A DNA stretch of 41,638 nt from Fibrobacteria bacterium. Lineage in GTDB: Bacteria; Fibrobacterota; Fibrobacteria; UBA11236. The DNA is taken from the NCBI GenBank assembly GCA_021155885.1, contig JAJNBB010000017.1:1-41638 (forward strand), in the 5' to 3' direction. This document shows positions 1 through 7,868 of the stretch, one piece after another. The position numbers and the translations under genes are program-made. Under the pieces are notes generated by a model that was given only the letters and a program-made list of their open reading frames with translations, searched no databases and was not told where the DNA came from. The stretch's first letter is position 1; the number at the start of each line of letters is the position of its first letter.

Positions 1-1246
1 TTCCTCGGAATGGTTCTGGGCGAAGATCTGGCATTGCCTGAACACGGATCCCGAAGTCTTCGAAGCCGCCCATTCCTGGGTGGAGCTCTGCGATTACCTA
101 CCCGCGGTCCTGACCGGAGGGACCCGCCCCGAGGACCTTCGCCGCGGCGTCTGCGCGGCGGGCCACAAAGCGATGTTCAATCCCGAATGGGGCGGACTTC
201 CCGACGAAGAATTCCTCGCCGACCTCGACCCGCGCCTCGCCGCGCTTCGGGGCCGCCTCTACGAACGCGCTTATCCTCCCGATGAAACCGCCGGAGGGCT
301 GAGTCCCGCCTGGGCTGAAAAAACCGGCCTGCGCGCCGGCATCGCCGTCGCCGTGGGGGGCTTCGACGCCCACGTGGGGGCCGTCGGCGCGGGAGCGCGC
401 CCAGGCAGCCTGGTCAAAATCCTCGGCACCAGCACCTGCGACATCCTGGTGGTTCCCGAGGACCGGAGCCTCAAGGACATCCCGGGCGTTTGCGGCATGG
501 TGCAAGGGTCGGTGATACGCGGCCATTGGGGCATCGAAGCCGGGCAAAGCGCGGTGGGAGACGCCTTCCTGTGGTTCGTGCGCCACATGGTTCCCGAAAG
601 CTACGGGGCCTCGCCCGAGGCGCGCTTCGCGGCCCTGGAACGCGCGGCGAGCGCCCTGCTCCCCGGCCAAAGCGGCCTTCTGGCCCTGGACTGGAACAAC
701 GGAAACCGCACGATTCTCGTGGACCAGCGGCTCTCGGGACTTCTGGTGGGCCAGAACCTCCATACCACTCCCCACGAAATTTATCGGGCCCTGATCGAGG
801 CCACCGCCTTCGGCGCGCTCCGCATCATCGAACGCATCGAGGAATACGGCATCGCGATCCAGGAGGTCATCGCCTGCGGCGGGCTCGCGGAAAAAAACGA
901 CCTGCTGATGCGCATCTACGCCGACGTGACCGGCCGCCCTCTCCGCGCGTCCGGCAGCGGGCAGACCTGCGCCTTGGGCGCCGCCCTGCTGGGCGCGGTG
1001 GCCGCCGGCGCGGCGGAGGGAGGCTTCGCCACCGTGTCGGAGGCCCAGGCGGCGCTGTGCGGGGTTCGCGGAAAAACCTATGAGCCGGACCCCGCCGCGC
1101 ATGCGGTCTATCAAAAACTGTACGCCCTGTACCGGCAGCTGCACGACGCCTTCGGAACCCGGGAAGGATCCGGATCCCTTTACAACGTCATGAAGGACCT
1201 GCTGTCCATTCGCGACGAAGTCTCCTCCCTCGAAGGAAAACCCTGA
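1..1246 (+). CDS. araB: L-ribulokinase, FGGY family (5' end outside window)
   Basis: The reading frame is open from base 2, so the gene starts before the window; a GTG at position 80 is internal. About 415 residues are present against about 560 for the family, so roughly the first 150 are missing. The visible part carries the family's SEWFW segment, an AGHKAMFNPEWGG segment, the GGFDAHVGAVG region and the LGTSTCDI / GIEAGQSAVGD stretch, followed by the C-terminal FGGY lobe with EATAFGALRIIE and a CGGLAEKN motif. The enzyme phosphorylates L-ribulose to L-ribulose 5-phosphate with ATP in the cytoplasm. It overlaps araD in a TGATG junction, which indicates translational coupling and supports the pentose assignment. 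A related FGGY kinase cannot be fully excluded, but the pairing with araD makes ribulokinase much the best call. Confidence 0.88.
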   Translation, partial: SSEWFWAKIWHCLNTDPEVFEAAHSWVELCDYLPAVLTGGTRPEDLRRGVCAAGHKAMFNPEWGGLPDEEFLADLDPRLAALRGRLYERAYPPDETAGGLSPAWAEKTGLRAGIAVAVGGFDAHVGAVGAGARPGSLVKILGTSTCDILVVPEDRSLKDIPGVCGMVQGSVIRGHWGIEAGQSAVGDAFLWFVRHMVPESYGASPEARFAALERAASALLPGQSGLLALDWNNGNRTILVDQRLSGLLVGQNLHTTPHEIYRALIEATAFGALRIIERIEEYGIAIQEVIACGGLAEKNDLLMRIYADVTGRPLRASGSGQTCALGAALLGAVAAGAAEGGFATVSEAQAALCGVRGKTYEPDPAAHAVYQKLYALYRQLHDAFGTREGSGSLYNVMKDLLSIRDEVSSLEGKP

Positions 1247-1941
1247 TGCTGGAATCCCTGAAAGAAGAAGTCCTGGCGGCCAACGTCGACATCGAGCGCC
1301 AGGAGCTGGCGAAACTGACCTGGGGCAACGTCAGCGGAATCGACCGCGAGCGCGGCCTGATCGTCATCAAGCCGAGCGGCGTCCCGTACTCCAAGCTCAA
1401 GATCGCGGACATGGTGGTGATCGATCTCGAGAACCGCAAGGTCGAGGGCGCGCTCCGCCCCTCGGTGGACGCGATCACCCACGTTTTGCTTTACCGCGCC
1501 TTCCCGCAAATCGGCGGCATCGTGCACACCCACAGTCCCTGCGCGGTCGCCTTCTCCCAGGCGCTGCGCGAGATTCCCTGCCTGGGCAGCACCCATGCGG
1601 ATCATTTCCTCGGTCCGATTCCCCTGGCGCGCGTCCTCACCCCCGAGGAGATCCGCGAGGACTACGAGGGCAACACCGCCAAGGTCATCCTCGAACGCTT
1701 CGCGGGACTCGACCCCCTCGACATGCCCGCGGTGCTGGTCGCGCACCACGCCCCCTTCATCTGGGGGAGGAGCGCACGCGAGGCCCTGAAGAACGCGGTC
1801 GCCCTCGAAAGCGTGGCCGACATGGCCCTGAAAACCCTGGCCCTGAACCCCGCCGCCCCCCTCATTCCCGAACATATGCTCAAGGAGCACCACGACCGCA
1901 AGCACGGGCCCGGAGCCCGCTACGGCCAGGAATCCCCCTGA
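1246..1941 (+). CDS. araD: L-ribulose-5-phosphate 4-epimerase
   Basis: This 231-residue class II aldolase/epimerase matches the usual AraD length. It converts L-ribulose 5-phosphate to D-xylulose 5-phosphate, feeding the pentose phosphate pathway. Visible family features are the N-terminal TWGNVSGID segment, the KPSGVPYSKL phosphate-binding region, the zinc-ligand pair in VHTHSPCAVAFSQ, the THADHF segment, and a later HHAPFIWG containing the third metal histidine. The ATG overlaps the araB stop by one base. No isolated Shine-Dalgarno is needed if translation is coupled. No L-arabinose isomerase gene is present; it may lie upstream of the window. Confidence 0.92.
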   Translation: MLESLKEEVLAANVDIERQELAKLTWGNVSGIDRERGLIVIKPSGVPYSKLKIADMVVIDLENRKVEGALRPSVDAITHVLLYRAFPQIGGIVHTHSPCAVAFSQALREIPCLGSTHADHFLGPIPLARVLTPEEIREDYEGNTAKVILERFAGLDPLDMPAVLVAHHAPFIWGRSAREALKNAVALESVADMALKTLALNPAAPLIPEHMLKEHHDRKHGPGARYGQESP

Positions 1942-1974
1942 TTCGCGAAAAAACGGCTCACGAAAACGAAAAAA

Positions 1975-1989
1975 CCCGCCTCCGGCGGG
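1975..1989. terminator. GC hairpin after araD
   Basis: CCCGCC (1975-1980) and GGCGGG (1984-1989) form a perfect 6-bp stem with a 3-nt loop. On the plus strand no T-run follows. On the minus strand the stem is followed by a run of Ts, so as an intrinsic terminator it would work better against antisense transcription. It may instead reduce read-through or stabilise the araD 3' end. Confidence 0.35.
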
Positions 1990-2001
1990 CGGCTCCCGCA
2001 A

Positions 2002-2007
2002 TAGATT
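2002..2007 (+). promoter_or_regulatory. -10-like box of the MFS gene
   Basis: TAGATT lies 34 nt upstream of the transporter ATG. With a normal start site this leaves a leader of about 28 nt that contains the AGGAG ribosome-binding site at 2031-2035. No clear -35 box is seen, so the transporter may also be read from araB. Confidence 0.35.
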
Positions 2008-2041
2008 AGTGGCTCCTTTTTCACCCTCCCAGGAGATTCGC

Positions 2042-3598
2042 ATGTCCATTAAAAACGATGGTATCGCCCCCAACTCGGCCCGCCTGCTATGGGCCGGCTT
2101 CATGGCCATTCTGGCCGCGGGCATGGGCTTCGCCCTCCGCGGCGGAATCTTCGACAACTGGGCGCATGACTTCGGCTTCACCGGGCTGCAGCTCGGCGCC
2201 ATCGGCGGCGCGGGCTTCACGGGCTTTTGCTTCGGCATCATCGGCGGCGGCCTGATCGTCGACAAGATCGGCTACAAGTGGCTGATCATCGCCGCCTTCC
2301 TGATGCACGCGATCTCGGCGTTCGTCACCTTCAGCGCCTCGACTCCCGAGAACGCCTACATGGTGCTCATGTCGGGCATGTTCATCTTCGCGCTGGCGAA
2401 CGGCACCCTCGAGGCGGTCGCGAACCCCCTCGTGGCGACGCTCTTCCCCAAGAAGCGCACGCACTACCTCAACATCCTGCACGCCAGCTGGCCCGCCGGC
2501 ATGGTCCTCGGCGCGGTCGTCGGCTGGATCCTGGACGACAAGTTCATGATCTCCTGGAAGATCCAGCTGATGCTCTATCTCGTGCCGACCGCCATCTACG
2601 GCCTCATGTTCCTGGGCCAGAAGTTCCCGCAGTCCGAAGCCTCGGAAAAGGGCGCCAAGCTGGGAGAAATGTTCAAGGACGTGGGCATCCTGGGCGCGCT
2701 CGTCACGGGCTACATGCTCATGCTGTTCTTCTCCGAGAGCCTCGGCCTCGCCCCGTTCGTGGCCTACGGCATCGGCGGCCTGTTCGTGATCTTCGTGGGC
2801 GCCGTGACGCGCTTCTCCATCGGCTCCTTCGTCCTCTTCGTGCTGTTCATCGCCCACATCCTGGTGGGCGCGGTCGAGCTCGGCACCGACGGCTGGATCC
2901 AGAACATCACCGGCAACCTGTTCACCTCGGAGCAGGGCAAGTTCCTGTTCATCTGGACCTCGGTGATCATGTTCTCGCTGCGCTTCTGCGCCGACTTCAT
3001 CGAAAAGCGCATGCACCTCTCGCCGGTCGGCATCCTGCTGGTCAGCTCCGTCATCGCCGTCATCGGCCTGCGCATGGCCAGCGGCATGCAGACCTTCGCC
3101 ATGGCGGTCATCGCCCTCGGCATCTACGCCGTCGGCAAGACCTTCTTCTGGCCGACGATGCTGGCCGTGGTCTCGGACCGCTACCCGCGCTCCGGCGCCG
3201 TGGCGATCTCGGTCATGGGCGGCCTCGGCATGCTCTCGGCCGGCCTGCTGGGCGGCCCGGGCCTGGGCTACTCCAAGGATCGCTTCACCGCCGAGGCCCT
3301 GCAGAAGGACAACCCCGCGGTGTACGAGCAGGTGGCGACCAAGAACTCGAAATTCCTCTTCCTCAACGAGGTGCGCGCGGTCGACGGCAAGGCCATCGAG
3401 GACGCCAAGGCGGCTTCCCCCCGCACGCCCGAGCAGCAGTCCATCGTGGCCGCCAACGAGCGCGGCGACCGCGACACGCTGAAGGCAGACTCCTACATCC
3501 CGCTCGCCATGGCGGTGATCTACCTGCTGCTGTTCTTCTACTTCCGCTCGAAGGGCGGGTACCGCGCGGTGTCGATCTCCGAGAACGCGGCCGCCTAG
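2042..3598 (+). CDS. MFS transporter, probable sugar permease
   Basis: The start is ATG 2042, because AGGAG (2031-2035) sits at the right distance; a GTG at 2009 is in frame but has no such site. The 518-residue product is very hydrophobic with about twelve or more membrane segments. It carries a typical MFS loop after the second helix (GGGLIVDKIGYKW). A non-membrane stretch of about 80 residues (roughly residues 410-490) separates the last helix from the rest, which is longer than usual. The position after araB-araD suggests uptake of L-arabinose, L-ribulose or a related sugar; this is inference from context. Codon use is strongly G/C-ending, which fits good expression. The gene ends at a strong terminator. 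Confidence 0.85.
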   Translation: MSIKNDGIAPNSARLLWAGFMAILAAGMGFALRGGIFDNWAHDFGFTGLQLGAIGGAGFTGFCFGIIGGGLIVDKIGYKWLIIAAFLMHAISAFVTFSASTPENAYMVLMSGMFIFALANGTLEAVANPLVATLFPKKRTHYLNILHASWPAGMVLGAVVGWILDDKFMISWKIQLMLYLVPTAIYGLMFLGQKFPQSEASEKGAKLGEMFKDVGILGALVTGYMLMLFFSESLGLAPFVAYGIGGLFVIFVGAVTRFSIGSFVLFVLFIAHILVGAVELGTDGWIQNITGNLFTSEQGKFLFIWTSVIMFSLRFCADFIEKRMHLSPVGILLVSSVIAVIGLRMASGMQTFAMAVIALGIYAVGKTFFWPTMLAVVSDRYPRSGAVAISVMGGLGMLSAGLLGGPGLGYSKDRFTAEALQKDNPAVYEQVATKNSKFLFLNEVRAVDGKAIEDAKAASPRTPEQQSIVAANERGDRDTLKADSYIPLAMAVIYLLLFFYFRSKGGYRAVSISENAAA

Positions 3599-3623
3599 CC
3601 GGCGCGTTTTCTCCAACAAAAAA

Positions 3624-3650
3624 ACCGCTCCTTCCGGGGCGGTTTTTTTG
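3624..3650. terminator. Bidirectional intrinsic terminator
   Basis: An 8-bp stem (3624-3631 with 3636-3643, one G-T pair) has a TTCC loop. An A-run precedes it and a T-run follows it. It lies between the converging MFS and TIM-barrel genes and can stop transcription from both sides. Confidence 0.85.
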
Positions 3651-3674
3651 TTTCCTGGGCGGCCGGGTTCCGGT

Positions 3675-4493
3675 TTACAAGCCCTGGAAAACCCGCACCG
3701 CCGGCTGCAGCGAGTCCATCGGGTCCTGGGTGGTCGGGATGAATTCCAGGCCGACGTACCCCCGGTAGCCGTTGTCCGACAGCGCCTTGACGATCGCCGG
3801 GAAGTTGATCTCCTGGGTCGCGTCCAGCTCGTGGCGCCCCGGCACGCCGGCCGCCTGCACGTGGCCGATGTATTCGCACACCTCGCCGATGCGGCGGATG
3901 ATGTCGCCGTTCATGATCTGCACGTGGTAGAAGTCGAACAACAGTTTCAGCGAGGGGGACCCGACCGCCTTGATGACCTCCAGGCAGTCCTCGATGTTCG
4001 CCCCCTGGTATCCGGGGTGCCCCTTCATCTCGGTGGCATCGCGCGTGTTCAGGGGCTCGAGGCAGATCACCGTGCCCTTTTCCTCGGCATAGCCCACGAT
4101 TTTCTTGTAGCCTTCGATCATGTTCTTCTTGCCCTGCTCCAGGTCCACGCGGCTGCCGCCCTCGGACGTCGTGTCTTCGAAGCCCCAGAAGGTGATGACG
4201 CGGTCGAAGCCGTTCGCCGCGTTGGCGTCGATTCCCCTGCGCAGGCCGCCCAGGCATTCGTCCCAATGCGCGGGGTTGTTCATGCCCCGCACGAACATGT
4301 GCGACGTCGTCAGGGCCGAGGAAAGGCCGTATTTCTTCAGCGTCGGAAAGTCCTCGGGATCGACCACCTCGATCGCGTCCACCGACAGCGTCTTCGCGGC
4401 CTGACAGATCTTCTCCAGCGACCAGGGGGAGGGGCTCACGTCCTGCAGGCACCATTTGGTGAGGGCGGGCTTGACCAGGCCTTGTCGTTCCAT
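3675..4493 (-). CDS. TIM-barrel sugar isomerase/epimerase (hydroxypyruvate isomerase-like)
   Basis: This 272-residue protein belongs to the xylose isomerase-like TIM-barrel group (AP endonuclease 2 fold). Metal- and substrate-binding family segments are visible: ICLEPLNTRD in the middle, LFDFYHVQ, HVQAAGVPGRHELD, and a C-terminal YVGLEF glutamate. That order is typical of hydroxypyruvate isomerase and D-tagatose/D-psicose 3-epimerase relatives. The start is ATG 4493, preceded by AAGGAG about 7 nt upstream. It converges on the araB-araD-MFS genes and may act on a related ketose or on hydroxypyruvate. The exact substrate cannot be read from the sequence. Confidence 0.8.
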   Translation of the reverse strand: MERQGLVKPALTKWCLQDVSPSPWSLEKICQAAKTLSVDAIEVVDPEDFPTLKKYGLSSALTTSHMFVRGMNNPAHWDECLGGLRRGIDANAANGFDRVITFWGFEDTTSEGGSRVDLEQGKKNMIEGYKKIVGYAEEKGTVICLEPLNTRDATEMKGHPGYQGANIEDCLEVIKAVGSPSLKLLFDFYHVQIMNGDIIRRIGEVCEYIGHVQAAGVPGRHELDATQEINFPAIVKALSDNGYRGYVGLEFIPTTQDPMDSLQPAVRVFQGL

Positions 4494-4516
4494 TCTCGGT
4501 CTCCTTGGACTCGGTT

Positions 4517-4531
4517 CCCGGCACCGCCGGG
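4517..4531 (-). promoter_or_regulatory. Leader hairpin of the TIM-barrel gene
   Basis: CCCGGC and GCCGGG form a perfect 6-bp stem with a 3-nt loop, between a candidate -10 box (TAATCT, 4539-4544) and the AAGGAG site. It would form in the 5' leader and could affect mRNA stability or translation. Confidence 0.35.
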
Positions 4532-4538
4532 AGGCATA

Positions 4539-4544
4539 AGATTA
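4539..4544 (-). promoter_or_regulatory. -10-like box of the TIM-barrel gene
   Basis: TAATCT on the minus strand lies about 45 nt before ATG 4493. It would give a leader holding the 4517-4531 hairpin and the ribosome-binding site. No convincing -35 box was found. Confidence 0.3.
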
Positions 4545-4629
4545 AGAAAGGTGGACGCCGAACCGGTCCTGGAAACGCGGTTTTGGAGAACATTGATTCC
4601 CCAATCCATTCAATTCACTCCACCGGACT

Positions 4630-5049
4630 TTAGCGGGCCGGGGGCGCGGCCGCGGGGGCCGACTCGATTTCGCGCAGCATCCCCGAAAGCCACGCGCGGG
4701 TCTCGACGACCTTTCCGTTCCCCAGCCGGACGCGATAAGGCTTTCCGGAAATCGACGAACGCGAGGCGACTTTCTCGATGAACATCCGCGCCGTCCATTC
4801 CTCCTCGGGAGGCGCGAACCAAGAGTTCCGCGCCGATTTCAGTTTCTTCCGAAGGTGGTCATGGGCCTCCTTCGCGGTGTATTCGTTGCCGTTCCGGATG
4901 AAGGTCACCCCGGAGGATTTCACGGAGTCGAGAAGGGCGTCGATCTTGCGAAGTTCCGGGGTCGACGCGCCCGCATGGGCGAGCGCTGCGACCGCGAGAA
5001 GAATCAGGAAAAAAAGCCGGAAGAACCTTGGGACAAGGCGGATTCGCAT
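4630..5049 (-). CDS. DUF5329 (YfeK-like) periplasmic protein
   Basis: A 139-residue protein with a clear signal peptide: a basic start, then the hydrophobic segment FFLILLAVAALAHAGA. The mature part has the pattern of the DUF5329 family that includes E. coli YfeK: a FIRNGNEYTAKEAHDHLRKKL segment, a FIEKVASRSS segment and SGKPYRVR. The family has no firmly established function that I know of. The product is probably periplasmic or attached to the envelope. A TAGCTT hexamer sits exactly 6 nt before the ATG, so the mRNA may be leaderless. The gene lies just downstream of the co-oriented tRNA-Val gene. Confidence 0.75.
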   Translation of the reverse strand: MRIRLVPRFFRLFFLILLAVAALAHAGASTPELRKIDALLDSVKSSGVTFIRNGNEYTAKEAHDHLRKKLKSARNSWFAPPEEEWTARMFIEKVASRSSISGKPYRVRLGNGKVVETRAWLSGMLREIESAPAAAPPAR

Positions 5050-5055
5050 GGGGGT

Positions 5056-5061
5056 AAGCTA
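5056..5061 (-). promoter_or_regulatory. -10-like box, probable leaderless start of the DUF5329 gene
   Basis: TAGCTT on the minus strand with a 6-nt gap to ATG 5049. This places the expected transcription start at the start codon. No Shine-Dalgarno sits at the usual spacing. Confidence 0.4.
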
Positions 5062-5095
5062 CAATCCTCCCCCTCCCGTGAAAGAAACCAGGCTA

Positions 5096-5120
5096 AAAAA
5101 CCCGGTTTTTGAGGGTTTTT
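5096..5120 (-). terminator. Probable terminator after tRNA-Val
   Basis: AAAAACCC (5096-5103) pairs with GGGTTTTT (5113-5120) around a 9-nt loop. On the minus strand the stem ends in a T-run and lies 33 nt past the 3' end of the tRNA. It is A/T-rich and symmetrical, so it could act both ways. Confidence 0.5.
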
Positions 5121-5152
5121 CAGCCATTGAACACGATGAAGAAGAGGAAGGC

Positions 5153-5229
5153 TGGTGGACGTTGTAGGAATTGAACCTACGACCCCATCGATGTGAACGA
5201 TGTACTCTAACCAGCTGAGCTAAACGTCC
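5153..5229 (-). tRNA. tRNA-Val (anticodon CAC)
   Basis: A 77-nt cloverleaf on the minus strand. The acceptor stem GGACGTT/AACGTCC pairs perfectly. The anticodon stem is CATCG/CGATG and the loop TTCACAT has anticodon CAC, which reads the GTG codon. The T arm contains GGTTCAATTCC. The 3' CCA is encoded (5153-5155 on the minus strand, after discriminator A). Confidence 0.96.
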
Positions 5230-5239
5230 GAGGCGGGTA

Positions 5240-5245
5240 AATATA
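5240..5245 (-). promoter_or_regulatory. -10 box of tRNA-Val
   Basis: TATATT on the minus strand, 10 nt before the mature 5' end of the tRNA. This is good -10 spacing for a tRNA promoter. The -35 region is not obvious. Confidence 0.5.
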
Positions 5246-5369
5246 CTTCAGCGGGCCCAAAACCGGCACCCCGATGCGCCAATTTTGCCCAAGAAAATCG
5301 CCTTTCCGGGTCAAAAGCTCCGGGAGCCCGGCACCCTCCCTCCCTATTTTCCTTACCTTTAACAGACTC

Positions 5370-7385
5370 ATGGTTTCGATCAAAGGCCTGTTTTCCTCGT
5401 CCTCCACGCGCAAGGCCGCGGGGCCCGATACGCCATTCGCCCGGCGCTTTCGCAACGTTTCGTCCGCGCTCGGGTGGGCCTTGCTGGCCGGATGCCTGGT
5501 CGAAGCCGTTCTTTGGATCCTGAGCAAAAATTCTCCGGCCGCGGAATCGGTGTTCGACTGGTTCCCCCATCAGCCTCTGGCCGCCTTCGCGTGCTTTTCC
5601 CTGATCGGCGTCGGGGTTCTGTCCGTCCAGAAAATTCCTTATACGACCCGCCTGTTCCAGTTCGCCGCCGGCGTACTCATCATCCTCATCGAGTTTTTCT
5701 CCGTGACCTTGGGCGCGGGAGGGGTCTGGGGCATGGACCGCCTGACCGCCTGGGTCGTCCTGCTGCTGGGCTTCATCCTGGCCTCCGGCGGCAGCCGCAT
5801 CCCGCTCATCGGGTACATCCGCCAGATGGCCATCTTCGCGGTCTTCTTCCTATGCGCGCTCGTTCTCGCCGGGTATATTTATGAAGGCGAGGATGCCACC
5901 GGAGGCCTGGTGGCCTTCCTCCACATTCCCTGGACCTCGGGGCTGATGGGGCTGGTGGCGGGACACGCGCTTCTGCTACAGCACCCCAATTTCGGGGTCA
6001 TGCGCGTGCTTTCGGGAGAAGGCTTCGGCAGCGCCGTCATGCGCCGCCTGCTCCCCACGACCATAGTTCTGCTCCTCCTCCTGGGATGGATGCTCGCCAT
6101 CGGCGAGGAAATGCACCTCTACCCCGCCTCGTTCGGAGAAAGCATGTACGCCGTCCTGGCCATCTCGGGCTTCTCCGGGATGCTGGTGACGACCGCGATC
6201 TACCTGAACCGCCTCGACGGGGACCGCGTCTCCCAGGAAGCGGCCCTGCGCCGCAATCAGCAGCAACTGCAGTCGATCCTCGACAACACGACCTCGATCA
6301 TCTGCATGAAGGACCTCGAGGGACGGTATCTTCTCGTCAACAAAAGCTTCTGCCGCGCCGTGGGCCGAACGAAGGGAGAATGCGTCGGGAAGCACGTGCG
6401 CGAACTTTTTTCCCCCGAAATAACGGAAGGGACCCTGGAACGCAACCGGCGGGCCCTGGAGCGGGGCGAAGCCATCGAAGCCATCGAATCCATTTCGTCC
6501 TCGCCCGAAACCCCCGCGCGCACCTTCCTGTGCGCGACCTTCCCGCTGCTGGACGCGACGGGCTTTCCCTACGCCGTATGCGACGTGTATACCGACATCA
6601 CGGACATCAAGCGGCAGGAAGAGGAGATCCAGCATCTCAATCAGTCGCTGCGCGAAAAAACCCGCCGGCAAGAGGCCGCCAACAACGAACTGGAGGCTTT
6701 TTCCTATTCGGTGTCGCACGACCTGCGCGCGCCCCTGCGGCACATCTCGGGCTTCGGCCAGCTGCTGTCGCAGCGCAACAAGGACATCCTCGACGACAAA
6801 AGCCGGCATTACCTCTCGGTCATCCTCCAGTCGGTGGACCGCATGGGCGCGCTGATCGACGACCTGCTCGCCTTTTCACGCGCCAGCAAGGTCGATCTTT
6901 CGTGGAAGCGCGTCTCGATGCAGGAAACCGTCGAGGACGTGAGGACCGAGCTCGAGAGTCACTGGGCCGGGCCTCGGGTGGCGTGGGACATCGGTCATTT
7001 GCCCGAGGTGGAGGGCGACCCGGCCATGCTCCGCCTGGTCTGGGTGAACCTGCTTTCCAACGCCATGAAATACAGCGGCAAGAACCCGGTCCCCCGCATT
7101 TCGGTGCAATGCGTGCCGAACGGAACGGAAGAGGACGTCTTCTCCATCGTCGATAACGGCGCCGGATTCGACATGCGCTACGTCGACAAGCTTTTCGGGG
7201 TTTTCCAGCGCCTGCACTCCAGCCAGGAGTACGAGGGAACCGGAATCGGCCTCGCGATGATCCGCCGCATCCTGGAACGCCACGGAGGCCGCATCTGGGC
7301 CGAATCCAGCGTGGGACAGGGCGCATCCTTTTATTTTGTTTTGCCAACCACCAAATCCGCCGCCGACAAGGCCCTCGAGGCCTAG
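5370..7385 (+). CDS. Membrane-bound PAS sensor histidine kinase
   Basis: A 671-residue kinase from ATG 5370. An in-frame ATG at 5274 would add 32 non-conserved residues and is less likely. The N-terminal 270 residues hold about seven to eight hydrophobic segments with no named domain that I recognise. A PAS domain follows (about 296-410, starting QQLQSILDNTTSIICMKDL). A HisKA domain has the motif SVSHDLRAPLRHI, with the phospho-acceptor at about His450. A HATPase domain has NLLSNAMKYS (about 560), DNGAGFD and GTGIGLAM. The kinase core resembles those of phytochrome-type kinases. The next gene, 27 nt on, encodes a single receiver like those paired with such kinases. The signal is unknown; the membrane region suggests sensing in or at the membrane. 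Confidence 0.88.
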   Translation: MVSIKGLFSSSSTRKAAGPDTPFARRFRNVSSALGWALLAGCLVEAVLWILSKNSPAAESVFDWFPHQPLAAFACFSLIGVGVLSVQKIPYTTRLFQFAAGVLIILIEFFSVTLGAGGVWGMDRLTAWVVLLLGFILASGGSRIPLIGYIRQMAIFAVFFLCALVLAGYIYEGEDATGGLVAFLHIPWTSGLMGLVAGHALLLQHPNFGVMRVLSGEGFGSAVMRRLLPTTIVLLLLLGWMLAIGEEMHLYPASFGESMYAVLAISGFSGMLVTTAIYLNRLDGDRVSQEAALRRNQQQLQSILDNTTSIICMKDLEGRYLLVNKSFCRAVGRTKGECVGKHVRELFSPEITEGTLERNRRALERGEAIEAIESISSSPETPARTFLCATFPLLDATGFPYAVCDVYTDITDIKRQEEEIQHLNQSLREKTRRQEAANNELEAFSYSVSHDLRAPLRHISGFGQLLSQRNKDILDDKSRHYLSVILQSVDRMGALIDDLLAFSRASKVDLSWKRVSMQETVEDVRTELESHWAGPRVAWDIGHLPEVEGDPAMLRLVWVNLLSNAMKYSGKNPVPRISVQCVPNGTEEDVFSIVDNGAGFDMRYVDKLFGVFQRLHSSQEYEGTGIGLAMIRRILERHGGRIWAESSVGQGASFYFVLPTTKSAADKALEA

Positions 7386-7412
7386 GAAAACCCGGGAAAG
7401 ACAGGAGCCGCC

Positions 7413-7868
7413 GTGAAACTCAAGACCATCCTTCTCGCCGAGGACAGCCCCATGGACGTGGAGCTGACCCTGGAAGCCTTGCAACTGCATCACGAGGTCA
7501 TCGTGGTGGAGGACGGCGTGGCCGCCCTGGATTTCCTCCATCGCCGCGAGAAATACGCGAACCGCGAGGCGGGCAATCCGGACCTCATCCTCCTCGACCT
7601 GAAGCTTCCGAAGCTGAACGGACTCGAGGTCCTCGCCGCGATCAAAAAAAGCGACCTGCTCAAGACGATCCCCGTGGTCGTGCTGACCTCCTCGAAAGAG
7701 CAGCCCGACCTGAAGACCGCCTACGAGCTGGGCGCCAACGCCTATGTGGTCAAGCCCGTGGTGTTCGAGAAGTTCATGGAAGCCGTCCGCCAGATCGGGC
7801 AGTTCTGGGCGAACCTCAACGAAACCCCTCCGGTGACTCCGGGCGCGCCTTCGGGACTTCATGGATAA
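7413..7868 (+). CDS. Single-domain response regulator (Rcp1-like)
   Basis: This 151-residue stand-alone receiver domain has acidic residues Glu10-Asp11, phospho-acceptor Asp62 in LILLDLKLP, the VVLTSS switch segment and the conserved Lys in VVKPV. A loop before the acceptor (HRREKYANREAGNPD) matches receivers that pair with phytochrome-type kinases. It has no output domain, so it probably relays phosphate between proteins. The start is GTG 7413 with AGGAG at 7403-7407. It overlaps the next gene by 8 bases, indicating co-translation in a three-gene phosphorelay operon. Confidence 0.9.
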   Translation: MKLKTILLAEDSPMDVELTLEALQLHHEVIVVEDGVAALDFLHRREKYANREAGNPDLILLDLKLPKLNGLEVLAAIKKSDLLKTIPVVVLTSSKEQPDLKTAYELGANAYVVKPVVFEKFMEAVRQIGQFWANLNETPPVTPGAPSGLHG

